64,000 nucleotides of DNA, taken from an uncultured Candidatus Entotheonella sp. GTDB lineage: Bacteria > Tectomicrobia > Entotheonellia > Entotheonellales > Entotheonellaceae. The notes beneath the pieces were generated by a model. It ran no database searches. It was given only the letters and a program-made list of their open reading frames with translations, and was not told where the DNA came from. The position numbers and the translations under genes are program-made. The stretch spans positions 2,529,300-2,593,299 of the forward strand of contig OX639990.1 of the NCBI GenBank assembly GCA_951828535.1, given 5' to 3'. The number at the start of each line of letters is the position of its first letter. Position 1 is the stretch's first letter. Below are positions 33,552 to 43,254 of the stretch, piece after piece.

Positions 33552-34886
33552 CTAAGCCTCGGACGGCGACACCGCTGACGTTTCCGTCGTGGTTGCCCGT
33601 TCGGCGGCGCTGTCGGACACCTGCACATCGGCCAGGATGGACGCGAAGATTTTGTCGTCCTGCAGACCGTTTTCGATACCGACCAGAGTGCCATTACGCT
33701 GCAGCGTCTGCTTCAGGGCCTCTGGATTTTGTGCCATGCGGCTTGCCAATCTGGCAATCTCGGCATCCACTTCTTCCGGTGTGACAGTTATGCCAGCCTG
33801 GGCACCAATATGCCGCAAAATCAACTGCCCGCGCACCATCTCGCGCGCCTGCGTGCTAAACGTTTCATCCATAGACGCCACGTCTACGTTGAAATCGGCC
33901 TCGTCCAATTGGCCGCCCTTCACGGCGCGTATTCCTTGCAGATAGGCCCGGCGCATCTGGTCATGCACGAGAACCTCCGGCACGTCGAAGGTGTTCTCGT
34001 CCACCAACCGTTTGAGAATGTCCGCCCGCACCTCGGCGTCGGCGCGCTCGCCGATGGCGGCTTCGACATCGGACCGCAGACGCTCTTGCAAGAAGTCCAA
34101 CGAGTCGGCGTCTTCGTAGGCACGCGCAAATTCGTCATCCAGGTTCGGCAAGACTTTCTCTTTGAGCTCAACCACCGTGAGACGAATTTCAATGATTCTG
34201 CCCGCCAAGGCGTCGTCGCGGTAGTCTTCAGGCAGCGTAATCGGGATGTTCTTTTCTTCGCCTTCCATCATCCCGACAACCCCTTGCTCGATCTCCGGCA
34301 GCACTTGCCCGGCGCCTACTTCCAGCGTCGCATTGGTGCCGTGTATGGCGGGAATGTCAGTGCCCTCAAACGTGCCCTGGTAGTTAGCAATGACAAAGTC
34401 GTGCTCGTGCACAGCCCGTCCGCTCACCGTGCGCAACTCCGCATGGCGCTCGCGCAACTGCTGCATCGCTTGTTCGAGTTGCTCATCCGTAACGGGCGGG
34501 ACGTGCCGGGTGAAGGTCCAGGAACTGTAATCGGACAGCGCAATTTCGGGGATAATTTGCGTGGTTGCCACGAACTGGAAGGGGCGATCTTTGGCCAAGT
34601 CGACATGGTCGATCTGCGGCTCGCCAACCGCCTGCAAGTTTTCTTGCGTCATAGCCTCGGAAAGCGCTTCGGGAATCAGCTTCTGCAGGATTTCCTGTTC
34701 CACGCTGTGGTGATAGTGGTTTTCCAATATGGATCGGGGGACCTTGCCCTGCCGAAATCCTGGGACTTTGACACGCTTCTGAAGGCCCCCGTAGATCGCG
34801 TTCATCTCCCGTTGCACCCGCTCCACCGGCATTTCGATCGTTAAACGCCGTTCGCAAGGGTTTGTTTGCTCGACCTCAACTTTCAT
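33552..34886 (-). CDS. tig: Trigger factor (ribosome-associated chaperone)
   Basis: The 444-residue product has the N-terminal ribosome-binding domain with [19 protein letters not shown] (family GFRxGKxP signature), a central FKBP-like PPIase domain ([30 protein letters not shown]) and the helical C-terminal arms. It heads tig-clpP-clpX. The tail is serine/threonine-rich and of low complexity. Confidence 0.97.
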   Translation of the reverse strand: MKVEVEQTNPCERRLTIEMPVERVQREMNAIYGGLQKRVKVPGFRQGKVPRSILENHYHHSVEQEILQKLIPEALSEAMTQENLQAVGEPQIDHVDLAKDRPFQFVATTQIIPEIALSDYSSWTFTRHVPPVTDEQLEQAMQQLRERHAELRTVSGRAVHEHDFVIANYQGTFEGTDIPAIHGTNATLEVGAGQVLPEIEQGVVGMMEGEEKNIPITLPEDYRDDALAGRIIEIRLTVVELKEKVLPNLDDEFARAYEDADSLDFLQERLRSDVEAAIGERADAEVRADILKRLVDENTFDVPEVLVHDQMRRAYLQGIRAVKGGQLDEADFNVDVASMDETFSTQAREMVRGQLILRHIGAQAGITVTPEEVDAEIARLASRMAQNPEALKQTLQRNGTLVGIENGLQDDKIFASILADVQVSDSAAERATTTETSAVSPSEA

Positions 34887-34938
34887 CGCTGGCTATTCCC
34901 AATGACTCGCTTGCCCTCTCTGCGCGGGTGTCTTGGAA

Positions 34939-35022
34939 TGGCTGCCCCGAGACTCGAACTCGGACACCTGTGAGGGTACTGGCTCCTAAGGCCAGCGTGT
35001 CTACCAATTTCACCAGGCAGCC
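34939..35022 (-). tRNA. tRNA-Leu(TAG)
   Basis: Minus strand: acceptor GGCTGCC/GGCAGCC, anticodon stem CTGGC/GCCAG with loop CTTAGGA (anticodon TAG), long class II variable arm, T arm CCGAG-TTCGAGT-CTCGG, discriminator A. Confidence 0.93.
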
Positions 35023-35027
35023 GATGA

Positions 35028-35100
35028 TGAGCCGCGAAGGAATCGAACCTTCAACCGACGGATTAAGAGTCCGTTGCTCTACCAATTGAGCTAGCGGCCC
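35028..35100 (-). tRNA. tRNA-Lys(CTT)
   Basis: Minus strand: acceptor GGGCCGC/GCGGCTC (one G-T pair), D arm GCTCAATTGGTAGAGC, anticodon stem ACGGA/TCCGT with loop CTCTTAA (anticodon CTT), T loop TTCGATT, discriminator A. Confidence 0.93.
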
Positions 35101-35203
35101 AGTTCTTGTTTCCGACTCGCTGGGCACCGCATCCCGCAATGCAGCCCGACCCCGCCAATACGCCTTCGCGGCACGCCTTGAGGAGCAAAGTACGCTGCTT
35201 GAA

Positions 35204-35278
35204 GGTGAGCGATGGGATTTGAACCCACGACCACTGGAGCCACAATCCAGTGCTCTACCATGCTGAGCTACGCCCACC
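35204..35278 (-). tRNA. tRNA-His(GTG)
   Basis: Minus strand: extra 5' G at position -1 as required for tRNA-His, acceptor GTGGGCG/CGCTCAC, anticodon stem CTGGA/TCCAG with loop TTGTGGC (anticodon GTG), T arm GTGGG-TTCAAAT-CCCAT, discriminator C. Confidence 0.93.
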
Positions 35279-35583
35279 CTCGACATTCGACGAAACCACG
35301 CCCCACAGCGATTCGACGCCAAGGCGCCCGTAATCGAGGGGGGTTGCCTACTGACCAATATGTGAAGCCAAGCGGCAAGTGTCGCACATTCATATAGGCA
35401 CTGCAAGCCGCGGCTAAAGACATCTTTAACGCCGTCCCGGGAGGCTCCGGTGAGTTGCGTGCTCGTTTCGGCAGGGCTAGAATGCCCCGGCTTTCCAGCC
35501 CCCGACAGGACCTCGCCGGCGACCGCCAGCGGGTGATCAAGCCAAGCTCCATTACGGTTTCCAACCCCAAGGAAGGCGGTTCC

Positions 35584-38500
35584 ATGCCCAGTGAGCTACC
35601 CAAACAATACGAGCCCGCCGAGATCGAAAAGCGTATCTTCGACCGCTGGCAGAATGCGAAGGCGTTTGCGGCGTTCCCGGACGACAACCCGCATCCTTAT
35701 GTCATCATGATGCCGTTGCCCAACGTCACCGGCGCCCTGCACATGGGTCATGCTATGGACAACGTCATGCAGGATCTGCTGACTCGCTGGCACCGCATGA
35801 TGGGCGACAACACGCTGTGGATGCCCGGCACCGATCACGCTGGCATCGCAACCCAGGCTGTCGTGGAGAAACGTCTTCTGGAACTGGAGGGCAAGACGCG
35901 CCACGACGTGGGCCGCGCCGGGCTGGAAAAACGCATTTGGGATTGGAAAGACCAGTACCAGAAGCGTATCGTCCAGCAGCAGCAGAGTATGGGCTGCTCG
36001 TGCGACTGGGATCGCCAGCGCTTCACCATGGACCCGGTGTGCGCCCATGCCGTGCGCTGGACGTTCTTTGCGATGTTCCGCGACGGCCTGATTTTCCGCG
36101 GTCATCGGCTGGTCAATTGGGACTGTCAACTCCAAACGGCCGTCGCCGATGACGAGATTGTTTATGAGGCCGTGCAGGGCCATTTCTACTATCTGCGCTA
36201 CCCGATCGTGGACCCGCAGCCGGGCGAACCGACCCACGTGGTAGTGGCCACGACGCGTCCCGAGACCATGCTCGGCGACACCGCGGTGGCCTGTCACCCC
36301 GACCCGGCGGGCGTTCTCGCGGCCCGCATCGCCGAGACGCAGCGCCGTCTGGAACAGGCGCCGCCGCGCGAACAAGCCGCCCTGGCGGCGGAACTGGCGC
36401 GTCTCGAAGAGCGGCAGACAAGTCACCTGCCGACGCTGCTCGCCCTGGTCCGCATGGCTCGGGAGGGTCGCCACGTGCGCTTGCCCCTGCTCGACCGTCC
36501 CATGCCGCTGATTTGCGACGAGTGGGCCAAGCCCGAACTCGGCACCGGCTGCGTGAAGATCACCCCGGCGCACGACCCGAACGACTATGACGTATGGACG
36601 CGCCATCAGGACGAAATCGACCGCATCAATATCCTCAATGAAGACGGCACCCTGAACGCCAACGCCGGGCCCTACGGAGGGCTGGACCGCTTCGTGGCCC
36701 GCGAGCGCGTGGCGGCGGATTTGCAGGCGCGCGGTCTGCTAGAAGCCAGGGAGGCGCGCGACATCGAGATTGGCCACTCGGACCGCTCCAAGACGCCTAT
36801 CGAGCCCTATCTCTCCAGACAGTGGTTTGTCAAAATGGGGGATGTTGACGGCGGTATCGTCTGTGGGCGCGGCACGCCGAACGCCTTTGCGGCGCCGGGC
36901 TTGGCGCAGGCGGCGATGGATGCGGCGCAGGGCGACTGGCGCTCGCCGACCGGCCGCAACGTCAGCTTCCACCCCGACCCGGTACGCTACGGCAACACAT
37001 ACCTGCAATGGCTGGGCGAAAAGCGGGATTGGTGCATCAGCCGCCAGCTTTGGTGGGGACATCGCATTCCGGTGTGGACCGGCACGTTCACGGGCAGCGC
37101 TCTGCAGGATGTTTTGAGCGCGCTCACGCCGCATCTCGAGCGGGGCGACCTGTGCTTGCGCTTGGTCGATGCCAACGGGGTGAACGTCGTGCTGCAAACT
37201 TCCGACGATGCACGCGGCCTATCCGAATCCTTCGCCGCGGGCAGCGAAGTGGAAGTCATGGCTTGCCTGCGAGACCTCGAAGCTGATACGGCTTTGGCCC
37301 AGATATGCGCCGATCAGGGGCTGACGCAGGACCCGGACGTGCTTGATACCTGGTTTTCCAGCGGTCTGTGGCCGCAAAGTACCCTCGGGTGGCCCGATCC
37401 GGAAACCGCTGAGATCGACGCAGGTCAGCCGCCCATGCGAAGCCAGAACGGCTTTCCCGACACCCTGTCCTATTACTACCCCGGCTCATGCCTTGTCACC
37501 GGGCGCGACATCATCACCCTGTGGGTGGCCCGCATGGTGATCATGGGCCTTTACAACATGGGCGACGTGCCGTTCACCGACGTGTTCATCCACGCCAATA
37601 TCCTGGACGGCAAGGGCGAGCGGATGAGCAAGTCCAAGGGCAACGGCATCGACCCCGTGGACATCATTGAACGCTACGGCGCCGACGCCATGCGCTACGT
37701 GCTGTGCGACATGCAGACCGGCATGCAGGATATCCGCCTGCCGGTGCAAGCGATCTCGCCGTTTACGGGCGACTTCATCGACCTGGCCGCGGCGCAGCAC
37801 GGGCGGAGCATTTTTACCTATCTGTGTCCGATAACGGGCAAGGAGTTTGACGTGCTCGGCACCATGCCCGAGGTGCCGGCGGCCAAGCTGGTGAGCGAGC
37901 GCTTCGAGGTGGGACGCAATTTTTGCAACAAGCTCTTGAACGCCGTGCGCTTTGCTCTCATGAATCTGACCGATGCGGCCTTTCAGCCCTTGCAGATCGA
38001 TGATCTCGCTGCCGAGGATCGCTGGATACTGTCGCGGCTTTCTCGCGCGGTCGAGACCGTGCACGGCCACCTATCCTCCTATAATCCGGCAGCCGCGCTA
38101 TGGGCAGCGCGGGATTTCTTCTGGGGCGAGTTGTGCGATTGGTATCTCGAATTCATCAAGTCGCGCTTGCGCGACGCAGCTCAGGCCGGTGTTGCCCAGC
38201 AGGTCCTGGCGATGACCATCGATCAGGTTTTGCGTCTCTTTCACCCGTTTGTGCCGTACCTGACCGAGCGTCTTTGGGAAGCCCTCAACGAGCAAGCACC
38301 GCAGCGCGGCATCGACGAGCCGTTGGCGGCCACGCCGCTGTTGATCCATGCGCCCTGGCCCACCTCAGAATTGGCTTGGCGGAGCGCCGCTGTCGAGGCG
38401 CGTATCGCGTTTCTGCAGGAAGTCGTACGCGGCATCCGTGACTTGCGCAGCAAATATACGATTCCGCCGCAGGCCAGGGTTTCCGCCCGCATCCGGGCCA

Positions 38501-38856
38501 ATGACGCCGACGCCGAGACGCTGCGCGGTGTGACCGACCTGCTCGTGAACATGGCGCGCCTTGATGTCGTTGACATCGCGCCCGACATCCAACGCACCCC
38601 GGATGCCGCCACCGCCGTAGTGGGCGGTGTTGAGGTTTATGTCCCGGGTGTGATTGACATGACAAAGGAGCGCGACCGTCTGACCAAACAGCGGGATCAG
38701 CTTCGCGGTCGCATCGCCGGCTCGCAGCGCAAGCTGGCGAACGAGCAGTTTCTCAGCAAAGCGAGCCCGGAGGTCGTGCAGAAAGAGCGCGACCGCCTGG
38801 CGACGTGTGAGGAACAGATGAACAACGTGGAAACGGCTTTGGCGGCTCTGACGTAA
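35584..38856 (+). CDS. valS: Valyl-tRNA synthetase (enlarged form)
   Basis: Charges tRNA-Val and edits mischarged threonine. The 1090-residue product shows PNVTGALHMGHAMDNV (HIGH-type motif, about residue 45), VVATTRPETMLGDTAVACHP at the editing domain, GTGCVKITPAHDPNDYDVW, and MSKSKGNGIDPVDI (KMSKS, about residue 682). The C-terminal coiled coil (RLTKQRDQLRGRIAGSQRK) is present. It is about 140 residues longer than E. coli ValS: an alanine/glutamate-rich insert (about residues 242-285) interrupts the editing domain and another follows WTGTFTGSALQDV (about residues 500-570). ATG 35584 preceded by AAGGAAGG. Confidence 0.96.
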   Translation: MPSELPKQYEPAEIEKRIFDRWQNAKAFAAFPDDNPHPYVIMMPLPNVTGALHMGHAMDNVMQDLLTRWHRMMGDNTLWMPGTDHAGIATQAVVEKRLLELEGKTRHDVGRAGLEKRIWDWKDQYQKRIVQQQQSMGCSCDWDRQRFTMDPVCAHAVRWTFFAMFRDGLIFRGHRLVNWDCQLQTAVADDEIVYEAVQGHFYYLRYPIVDPQPGEPTHVVVATTRPETMLGDTAVACHPDPAGVLAARIAETQRRLEQAPPREQAALAAELARLEERQTSHLPTLLALVRMAREGRHVRLPLLDRPMPLICDEWAKPELGTGCVKITPAHDPNDYDVWTRHQDEIDRINILNEDGTLNANAGPYGGLDRFVARERVAADLQARGLLEAREARDIEIGHSDRSKTPIEPYLSRQWFVKMGDVDGGIVCGRGTPNAFAAPGLAQAAMDAAQGDWRSPTGRNVSFHPDPVRYGNTYLQWLGEKRDWCISRQLWWGHRIPVWTGTFTGSALQDVLSALTPHLERGDLCLRLVDANGVNVVLQTSDDARGLSESFAAGSEVEVMACLRDLEADTALAQICADQGLTQDPDVLDTWFSSGLWPQSTLGWPDPETAEIDAGQPPMRSQNGFPDTLSYYYPGSCLVTGRDIITLWVARMVIMGLYNMGDVPFTDVFIHANILDGKGERMSKSKGNGIDPVDIIERYGADAMRYVLCDMQTGMQDIRLPVQAISPFTGDFIDLAAAQHGRSIFTYLCPITGKEFDVLGTMPEVPAAKLVSERFEVGRNFCNKLLNAVRFALMNLTDAAFQPLQIDDLAAEDRWILSRLSRAVETVHGHLSSYNPAAALWAARDFFWGELCDWYLEFIKSRLRDAAQAGVAQQVLAMTIDQVLRLFHPFVPYLTERLWEALNEQAPQRGIDEPLAATPLLIHAPWPTSELAWRSAAVEARIAFLQEVVRGIRDLRSKYTIPPQARVSARIRANDADAETLRGVTDLLVNMARLDVVDIAPDIQRTPDAATAVVGGVEVYVPGVIDMTKERDRLTKQRDQLRGRIAGSQRKLANEQFLSKASPEVVQKERDRLATCEEQMNNVETALAALT

Positions 38857-38898
38857 CGCCTGCAATCGATCAGGCGACACAGCAAAGGGGGGATTGCA

Positions 38899-39306
38899 AT
38901 GGCAACCGTTGGAATCGATCACATCGCCATGCCGACAGCAGACGCTGAGGCGTTGCTCGCGTTTTACAAGGGCCTTGGTTTTCCCATCAACAATGAGGCG
39001 GAATGGCGGGCCGGCACGATGCCGATTTTCTCGATCCAGGTGGGAGAGTCGAAAATCAACGTGCACCCCGAAGGGTTTACCGCCGGGCTGCGGGGGCCGA
39101 CGGCGGTGCCCGGCTGCACGGACATTTGCTTCGTGTGGGAAGGCAGCGTGACCGATTGCCAGCGTATGCTGGAAGAAGCGGGCGTCACGATCATCGAAGG
39201 CCCGGTGCCGCGTTCGGGTGGGCGCGGTCGCGGCAAAGCGCCGTCGTTGAGCCTGTATGCTCGCGACCCGGACGACAACCTGCTGGAATGGATGGTCTAC
39301 GAGTAA
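38899..39306 (+). CDS. VOC/glyoxalase-family metalloprotein
   Basis: The 135-residue product is a two-module vicinal-oxygen-chelate domain: GIDHIAMPTADAEALLAFYK with a metal-ligand His, INVHPEGF, TDICFVWEG and the final Glu-containing strand YARDPDDNLLEWMVYE. His/Glu ligands fit a metal-dependent enzyme, but dioxygenase, lyase and resistance proteins share this fold, so the substrate is unknown. AGGGGGG precedes the ATG. It lies 42 bp after valS, in the same direction. Confidence 0.85.
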   Translation: MATVGIDHIAMPTADAEALLAFYKGLGFPINNEAEWRAGTMPIFSIQVGESKINVHPEGFTAGLRGPTAVPGCTDICFVWEGSVTDCQRMLEEAGVTIIEGPVPRSGGRGRGKAPSLSLYARDPDDNLLEWMVYE

Positions 39307-39341
39307 CCTCGGACGCCCCACGGCGCAAGCCGCCGGCGTCG

Positions 39342-40547
39342 TCAGGGGATGCCCGCCTCCCGCCGGAAGACTTGCGCCAGCTTGGCAATCCCATCCCTGA
39401 TGAGCTGCTCGGACGGCAGGGCGTAACACAGCCGCAGGTAGTTGCGCGCCGCGTCGGGCTCCACGGCCCACTCAGGCCCGGGATTGTATGCAATGCCGGC
39501 CTCCAGTGCCGGACCTGCCAGCTTCAGGGTGTCTACCTCCGGCGGAAACTTGACCCACAGGAACATGCCGCCGCGCGGCGCCTGGAATTCGACGGACGAG
39601 CCGAAGTGCTCGACGAGGGCGTCGGCCAGTGCCTGCAATCGAACCTTCAGGCTCGTCCGCAGCTTGTCCATGTGCTCCTCGTAGTGGTTCTGGAAAAAGT
39701 CCGCCACCACCATTTGTCCCAGCGCGCCGGTTCCGCCGTCCGTCTTGCAAGCCAGCATGCGGCTCAGCACCTGCCACGGCGCCACGACGTAGCCAAGGCG
39801 CAGGGCGGGCGACAGGGATTTGGAGAAGGAGCCGATGTGCAGGACGTGGTGGCTGTCGTCCAGACCGCAGATGGCCGGCGGCCATTCGCCTTCCCAGATC
39901 AGATCGGCGTAACATTCATCCTCGAAGATCGGCACCCCGTATTCCCGGCTGAGGCGCAGCATCTCGTGGCGTCGCTCCATGCTGAGCACTGTGCCGGTGG
40001 GGTTTTGCAGGGTGGGAATGGTGTAGATGAATTTGGGCCTGACGCCGTTGCTGCGAAGATCAGCGAGCGTTGAGGCCAAGGCGTCCATGCGCATGCCGTC
40101 TTCGTCCAGCGGAATGCCGACCACGTTCACCTGCAGCTTGCGCCACCGGCCCACCACGCCTTGATACGTGAAGAACTCGGCGATCACGGTGTCGCCGGGT
40201 TCCAGCAGGACTTCGTTGATGAGCTCGATGCCCTGATTGGAGCCCGATGTGATCAGGACATTTTCATCAGGCGCCCGCAGGCCGCGATAGTGGGCCAGTT
40301 TCTCAACGAGGAATCCGCGCAGCCCGGTGTAGCCTTGGGGGCCGCTTTTCATGTTGTAGGTCGCCAGGTTTTGGCCTTCCTGCCTCAACACGCGGGCGGA
40401 GGATTCGACGAAGTCTTCAACGGGCATCGTCTCGGGGTTGTTATGGCCGCCGACGAAGTTGTAGGTCGGAAATCCACCCCAAGATGTTGCCCCTTCGGGT
40501 GCGTTTTTGGCGAACAGACTGGCATAGTCGAGGTTTGTCGTGGCCAT
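39342..40547 (-). CDS. PLP-dependent aminotransferase, class I/II (2-aminoadipate/MocR-type)
   Basis: The 401-residue fold-type I enzyme contains SGSNQGIELINEVLLEPGD, YTIPTLQNPTGTVLSMERR, IFEDECYADLIW (PLP-ring Asp) and GSFSKSLSPALRLGYVV with the Schiff-base Lys (about residue 232). ARNYLRLCYALP has the carboxylate-binding Arg. Sequence features fit the LysN/MocR-like aminotransferase branch without the DNA-binding domain; amino acid specificity cannot be read. It is convergent with the VOC gene. Confidence 0.85.
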   Translation of the reverse strand: MATTNLDYASLFAKNAPEGATSWGGFPTYNFVGGHNNPETMPVEDFVESSARVLRQEGQNLATYNMKSGPQGYTGLRGFLVEKLAHYRGLRAPDENVLITSGSNQGIELINEVLLEPGDTVIAEFFTYQGVVGRWRKLQVNVVGIPLDEDGMRMDALASTLADLRSNGVRPKFIYTIPTLQNPTGTVLSMERRHEMLRLSREYGVPIFEDECYADLIWEGEWPPAICGLDDSHHVLHIGSFSKSLSPALRLGYVVAPWQVLSRMLACKTDGGTGALGQMVVADFFQNHYEEHMDKLRTSLKVRLQALADALVEHFGSSVEFQAPRGGMFLWVKFPPEVDTLKLAGPALEAGIAYNPGPEWAVEPDAARNYLRLCYALPSEQLIRDGIAKLAQVFRREAGIP

Positions 40548-40616
40548 TAGTCTTCTCCCCTGTAGACCGTATCGACGTTATAATGGAACAGATGGGTTAG
40601 CGTGTAGCCGCTTGGC

Positions 40617-40838
40617 TTGAATGAGGGACATGCGGTGCAAGGACATTTTACCCTTGGGTATTGGCTGGATGACAACTGGTATATTGGCAAGCTGAAAGAA
40701 GTTCCCGGCGTGTTCAGTCAAGGTGAGTCGCTTGAAGAACTTGAGGACAATGTCAGAGATGCTTATCGGATGATGATTCAGGAGGCGTATACGGAAACGC
40801 ATCCAGAGGCTCAGCTTTGCATAAAAAGTCAAGGGTGA
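40617..40838 (+). CDS. HicB-family antitoxin-like protein
   Basis: The 73-residue product has the partial RNase H fold of HicB: FTLGYWLDDNWYIGKLKEVP, then GVFSQGESLEELEDNVRDAY. Single-domain HicB proteins neutralise HicA mRNA interferases. The matching hicA seems present only as a broken relic directly downstream, so the antitoxin may be an orphan. Confidence 0.8.
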   Translation: MNEGHAVQGHFTLGYWLDDNWYIGKLKEVPGVFSQGESLEELEDNVRDAYRMMIQEAYTETHPEAQLCIKSQG

Positions 40839-41030
40839 CGACCATTTCATAAAGCGGGGACTTCTCGTTGCGATAAACGAGGCGACTGCGCACGGGACCA
40901 GTCGCAACCTCGTCGGTGATCCATGACCGCCTGATCGTCGAACCACGCGATGTGGACGACCTTGGCTGTCCCCGCGGGAGCCAAGCCCCTGATAAACGCT
41001 ACGGCTTGCAGGTCTTCAAGAATGGCCACT
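40836..41030 (+). pseudogene. Decayed HicA-type toxin gene
   Basis: Directly after hicB, GTG-ACG-ACC-ATT-TCA encodes VTTIS, the usual HicA N-terminus (KVTTIS), and is followed at once by a stop. Later, AVPAGAKPLINATACRSSRMA aligns with the HicA C-terminal pattern VP-x-H-x-KPL-x-x-GTLRSILRQA. Frames are broken between. The 41031-41399 remainder has open frames on both strands but no recognised gene. Confidence 0.5.
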
Positions 41031-41399
41031 ACTGGTCACGTCCCCGTCGACCTTGTGGCCATCATCGCTTCCCCAATCTTCAACAAAGAGCTTCTCGCCC
41101 GTATCGTTGCCAAGCATACCCGGTGCAGGTCAGTGCTGATCGATCTTTTGCTGTCATGCTTCGTTGGCCATCCCGACTTGGAAGCGACACGTCGTTCCCG
41201 CCGCTCCTCCCGCTCGCGCACCCGCCGCTTGATGCTCTCCGGTCGGCTCGGCGCCGCGAGACCAGGGTTCGGAGTGTCGGAGATCAGTTCACCGAGGTTG
41301 CGGGCTCCCCGAGCACCGCGTTCACTAGCCGCCAAGCTTCCGGGAACGTTTCCTCTCACGAGCTGCTATTGCCCCATCTCCGCGGGGACTTCGATCCGT

Positions 41400-43250
41400 T
41401 CATTCCGGCTTGGGGCTCCCGGTAGCCGCCGCGGTCACAAATCGGGGTATTTGCGACCCGCCATTTTCGATCAAGGCCCGAATTTCGCCGAGATCAGACT
41501 CGAACAAGCCGGCATTAACCTGGAGATACCGCCAGCAGCTGAACACCGTTCTACGGCGCAAGGCACTTACCGCCCGTTGCGCCCGCTCCATGTAGTGGAC
41601 CGCCGTGTCTTGATCCCCCGCAGCCCAGTAGGCGATCCCCATGCATTGAAAATAGTTTGAAATCTCATACCTCTGAGAGTCCGACCCCGAACGATCAAGT
41701 TCGACAACGCGTTCGAAAGTCTCGGCATCAGGCGAGCCGGTTGCGCCCCATATTGCCATACCGTAATTGAATGCATCATCTACCTTTAGGTCGGCGATAT
41801 TCTGTCCTTCATTGCGGAACATCCTTGCAGCGTCGGAGCACCTTCCCAACCCCATGTATGACAGCCCCAACTTTTGTTCGGCCTCGCGACGCTTATTCGC
41901 GGGAAAATCCTGGGCATCAACAATCTGTTCCCACAAGGCTACCGCGATCGACAGATCTCTCCGAGAACTATTAAACGTTCCAGCAAGCCACAATTTTTCT
42001 TCGGGTTCCAGAGCCGTCACTGCGGTTGATTCTACGAGTTCCTTGGGAACACACGATCCCACCCACTGGATCGCCTCCCTCACCATAGGCGGAGCTACTT
42101 GCTTGGATTTCAGCACCCGCCACGCATCCTCACTCGCACCATCCCGGTCCCGGTTGTTTGTTCGGATTCGGGCACGTTTTAAGTAGGCATTGGGTTGATC
42201 GTATCCAGCTTCAATCGCTCTATCGATTAGCGATGCAGTCCATTCCGCTCGACCATCGGCCTCTCCGAGTTCCCCGAGACGAAACAATACTTCTCCATCA
42301 TTTGAATGGGTGTCCTCGATCTTTTCGAGCATCTCTTCCCTGGCTTGAATGGATTCATGCTCTATCCATCGCGACCGCCTGCCCGCTCGCCGAATGTAGT
42401 CGAGTGCGCCGTCCCGATCGGCCCAGTTTCGCGCCGTGATGTCCCGTACAATCTCAGCGTACTCATTCGCAAGCCGGCTTCTCGGGCGATCCTTCGCAAA
42501 GACGACCTGATTCAAGAGGGAAAGACTATCGTATCGGTGCACGACCATTGGCTCCCGCCCGAAGCCAAGTTGCTCTTGGAATGCCCTGATCTTGCTTTCT
42601 AGTATCCGGTCTTCGTCATCCAGATCTGGCACATTGGACATCACGAAGTGAAGTTCAATGCTCTTGCTACGTGGCTCGTTTGCTTCGGATCGAATATCGC
42701 GAACCACCTCGGTAAGTCCCCGCAGGTTCTGTTCGTTCGGAAAGAACAGAATTACCACCGAATCTGGGAGCTGCCGGGTGCAGATTCCGCTTGTATCCGT
42801 GTGTCCCGTGCGGGAGTCAATCAGCACGTAGTCCGGTTGTACGATCCGGTTCCACTGCTCCTTGAGGTCTTCGAACAACAGAAACCCGTCGTACCTTTCG
42901 TACAGCGCGCCCCAATCGACTTGATTGAATTTCGCGGCGTAAGTCTCGTTCCTGCCCGATGGCATGATCCAGAGTCCGCCGCCCTGATCTCCGATGACGG
43001 GACACTCACCGATGAAGCTGTCGGCGGCCGGAGCTTGTCCGACCTCCAGATATTGGGTAACGAAGTCGATAACTCCAGGGACCTCCTCACGCGGCCGCAA
43101 CACGTCGAAGGTATCAAGCCCGGGTGCCTCCACATCGAAATCCACCACGAGTACGCGGCGGCCGCGCAGGGCGAGCGTAACGGCAACGTTGACCAAAGCC
43201 ATTGTGCGGCCGACGCCGCCCTTGAATGAATAGAACGTGGTAACGTACAT
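41400..43250 (-). CDS. KGGVGR-type ParA/MinD-like ATPase with TPR-like C-terminal region
   Basis: The 616-residue protein starts MYVTTFYSFKGGVGRTMALV, a deviant Walker A loop with Arg after KGGVG where ParA/MinD has Lys-Thr. VLVVDFDVEAPGLDTFD is the A' motif and DYVLIDSRTGHTDTSG the Walker B region. FFPNEQNLRGLTEVVRDIR follows. From about residue 300 the chain is helical with TPR-like repeats (LFRLGELGEADGRAEWTASL; YGMAIWGATGSPDAETFERV). It is the last gene of a three-gene operon after a toxin/antitoxin-like pair. ATG 43250 lies 4 bp after the antitoxin stop (GTG 43253 is possible). Role unknown; such ATPases are frequent in defence and accessory islands. Confidence 0.8.
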   Translation of the reverse strand: MYVTTFYSFKGGVGRTMALVNVAVTLALRGRRVLVVDFDVEAPGLDTFDVLRPREEVPGVIDFVTQYLEVGQAPAADSFIGECPVIGDQGGGLWIMPSGRNETYAAKFNQVDWGALYERYDGFLLFEDLKEQWNRIVQPDYVLIDSRTGHTDTSGICTRQLPDSVVILFFPNEQNLRGLTEVVRDIRSEANEPRSKSIELHFVMSNVPDLDDEDRILESKIRAFQEQLGFGREPMVVHRYDSLSLLNQVVFAKDRPRSRLANEYAEIVRDITARNWADRDGALDYIRRAGRRSRWIEHESIQAREEMLEKIEDTHSNDGEVLFRLGELGEADGRAEWTASLIDRAIEAGYDQPNAYLKRARIRTNNRDRDGASEDAWRVLKSKQVAPPMVREAIQWVGSCVPKELVESTAVTALEPEEKLWLAGTFNSSRRDLSIAVALWEQIVDAQDFPANKRREAEQKLGLSYMGLGRCSDAARMFRNEGQNIADLKVDDAFNYGMAIWGATGSPDAETFERVVELDRSGSDSQRYEISNYFQCMGIAYWAAGDQDTAVHYMERAQRAVSALRRRTVFSCWRYLQVNAGLFESDLGEIRALIENGGSQIPRFVTAAATGSPKPE

Positions 43251-43254
43251 CACC

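Noticed and set aside
37008-37286. Extra frames inside valS and carB
   Set aside because: GC-rich third positions keep shadow frames open; the main frames carry all family motifs.
41031-41399. Possible gene after the HicA relic (frames on both strands)
   Set aside because: Neither frame shows a known domain, ribosome site or neighbour link; treated as non-coding debris.
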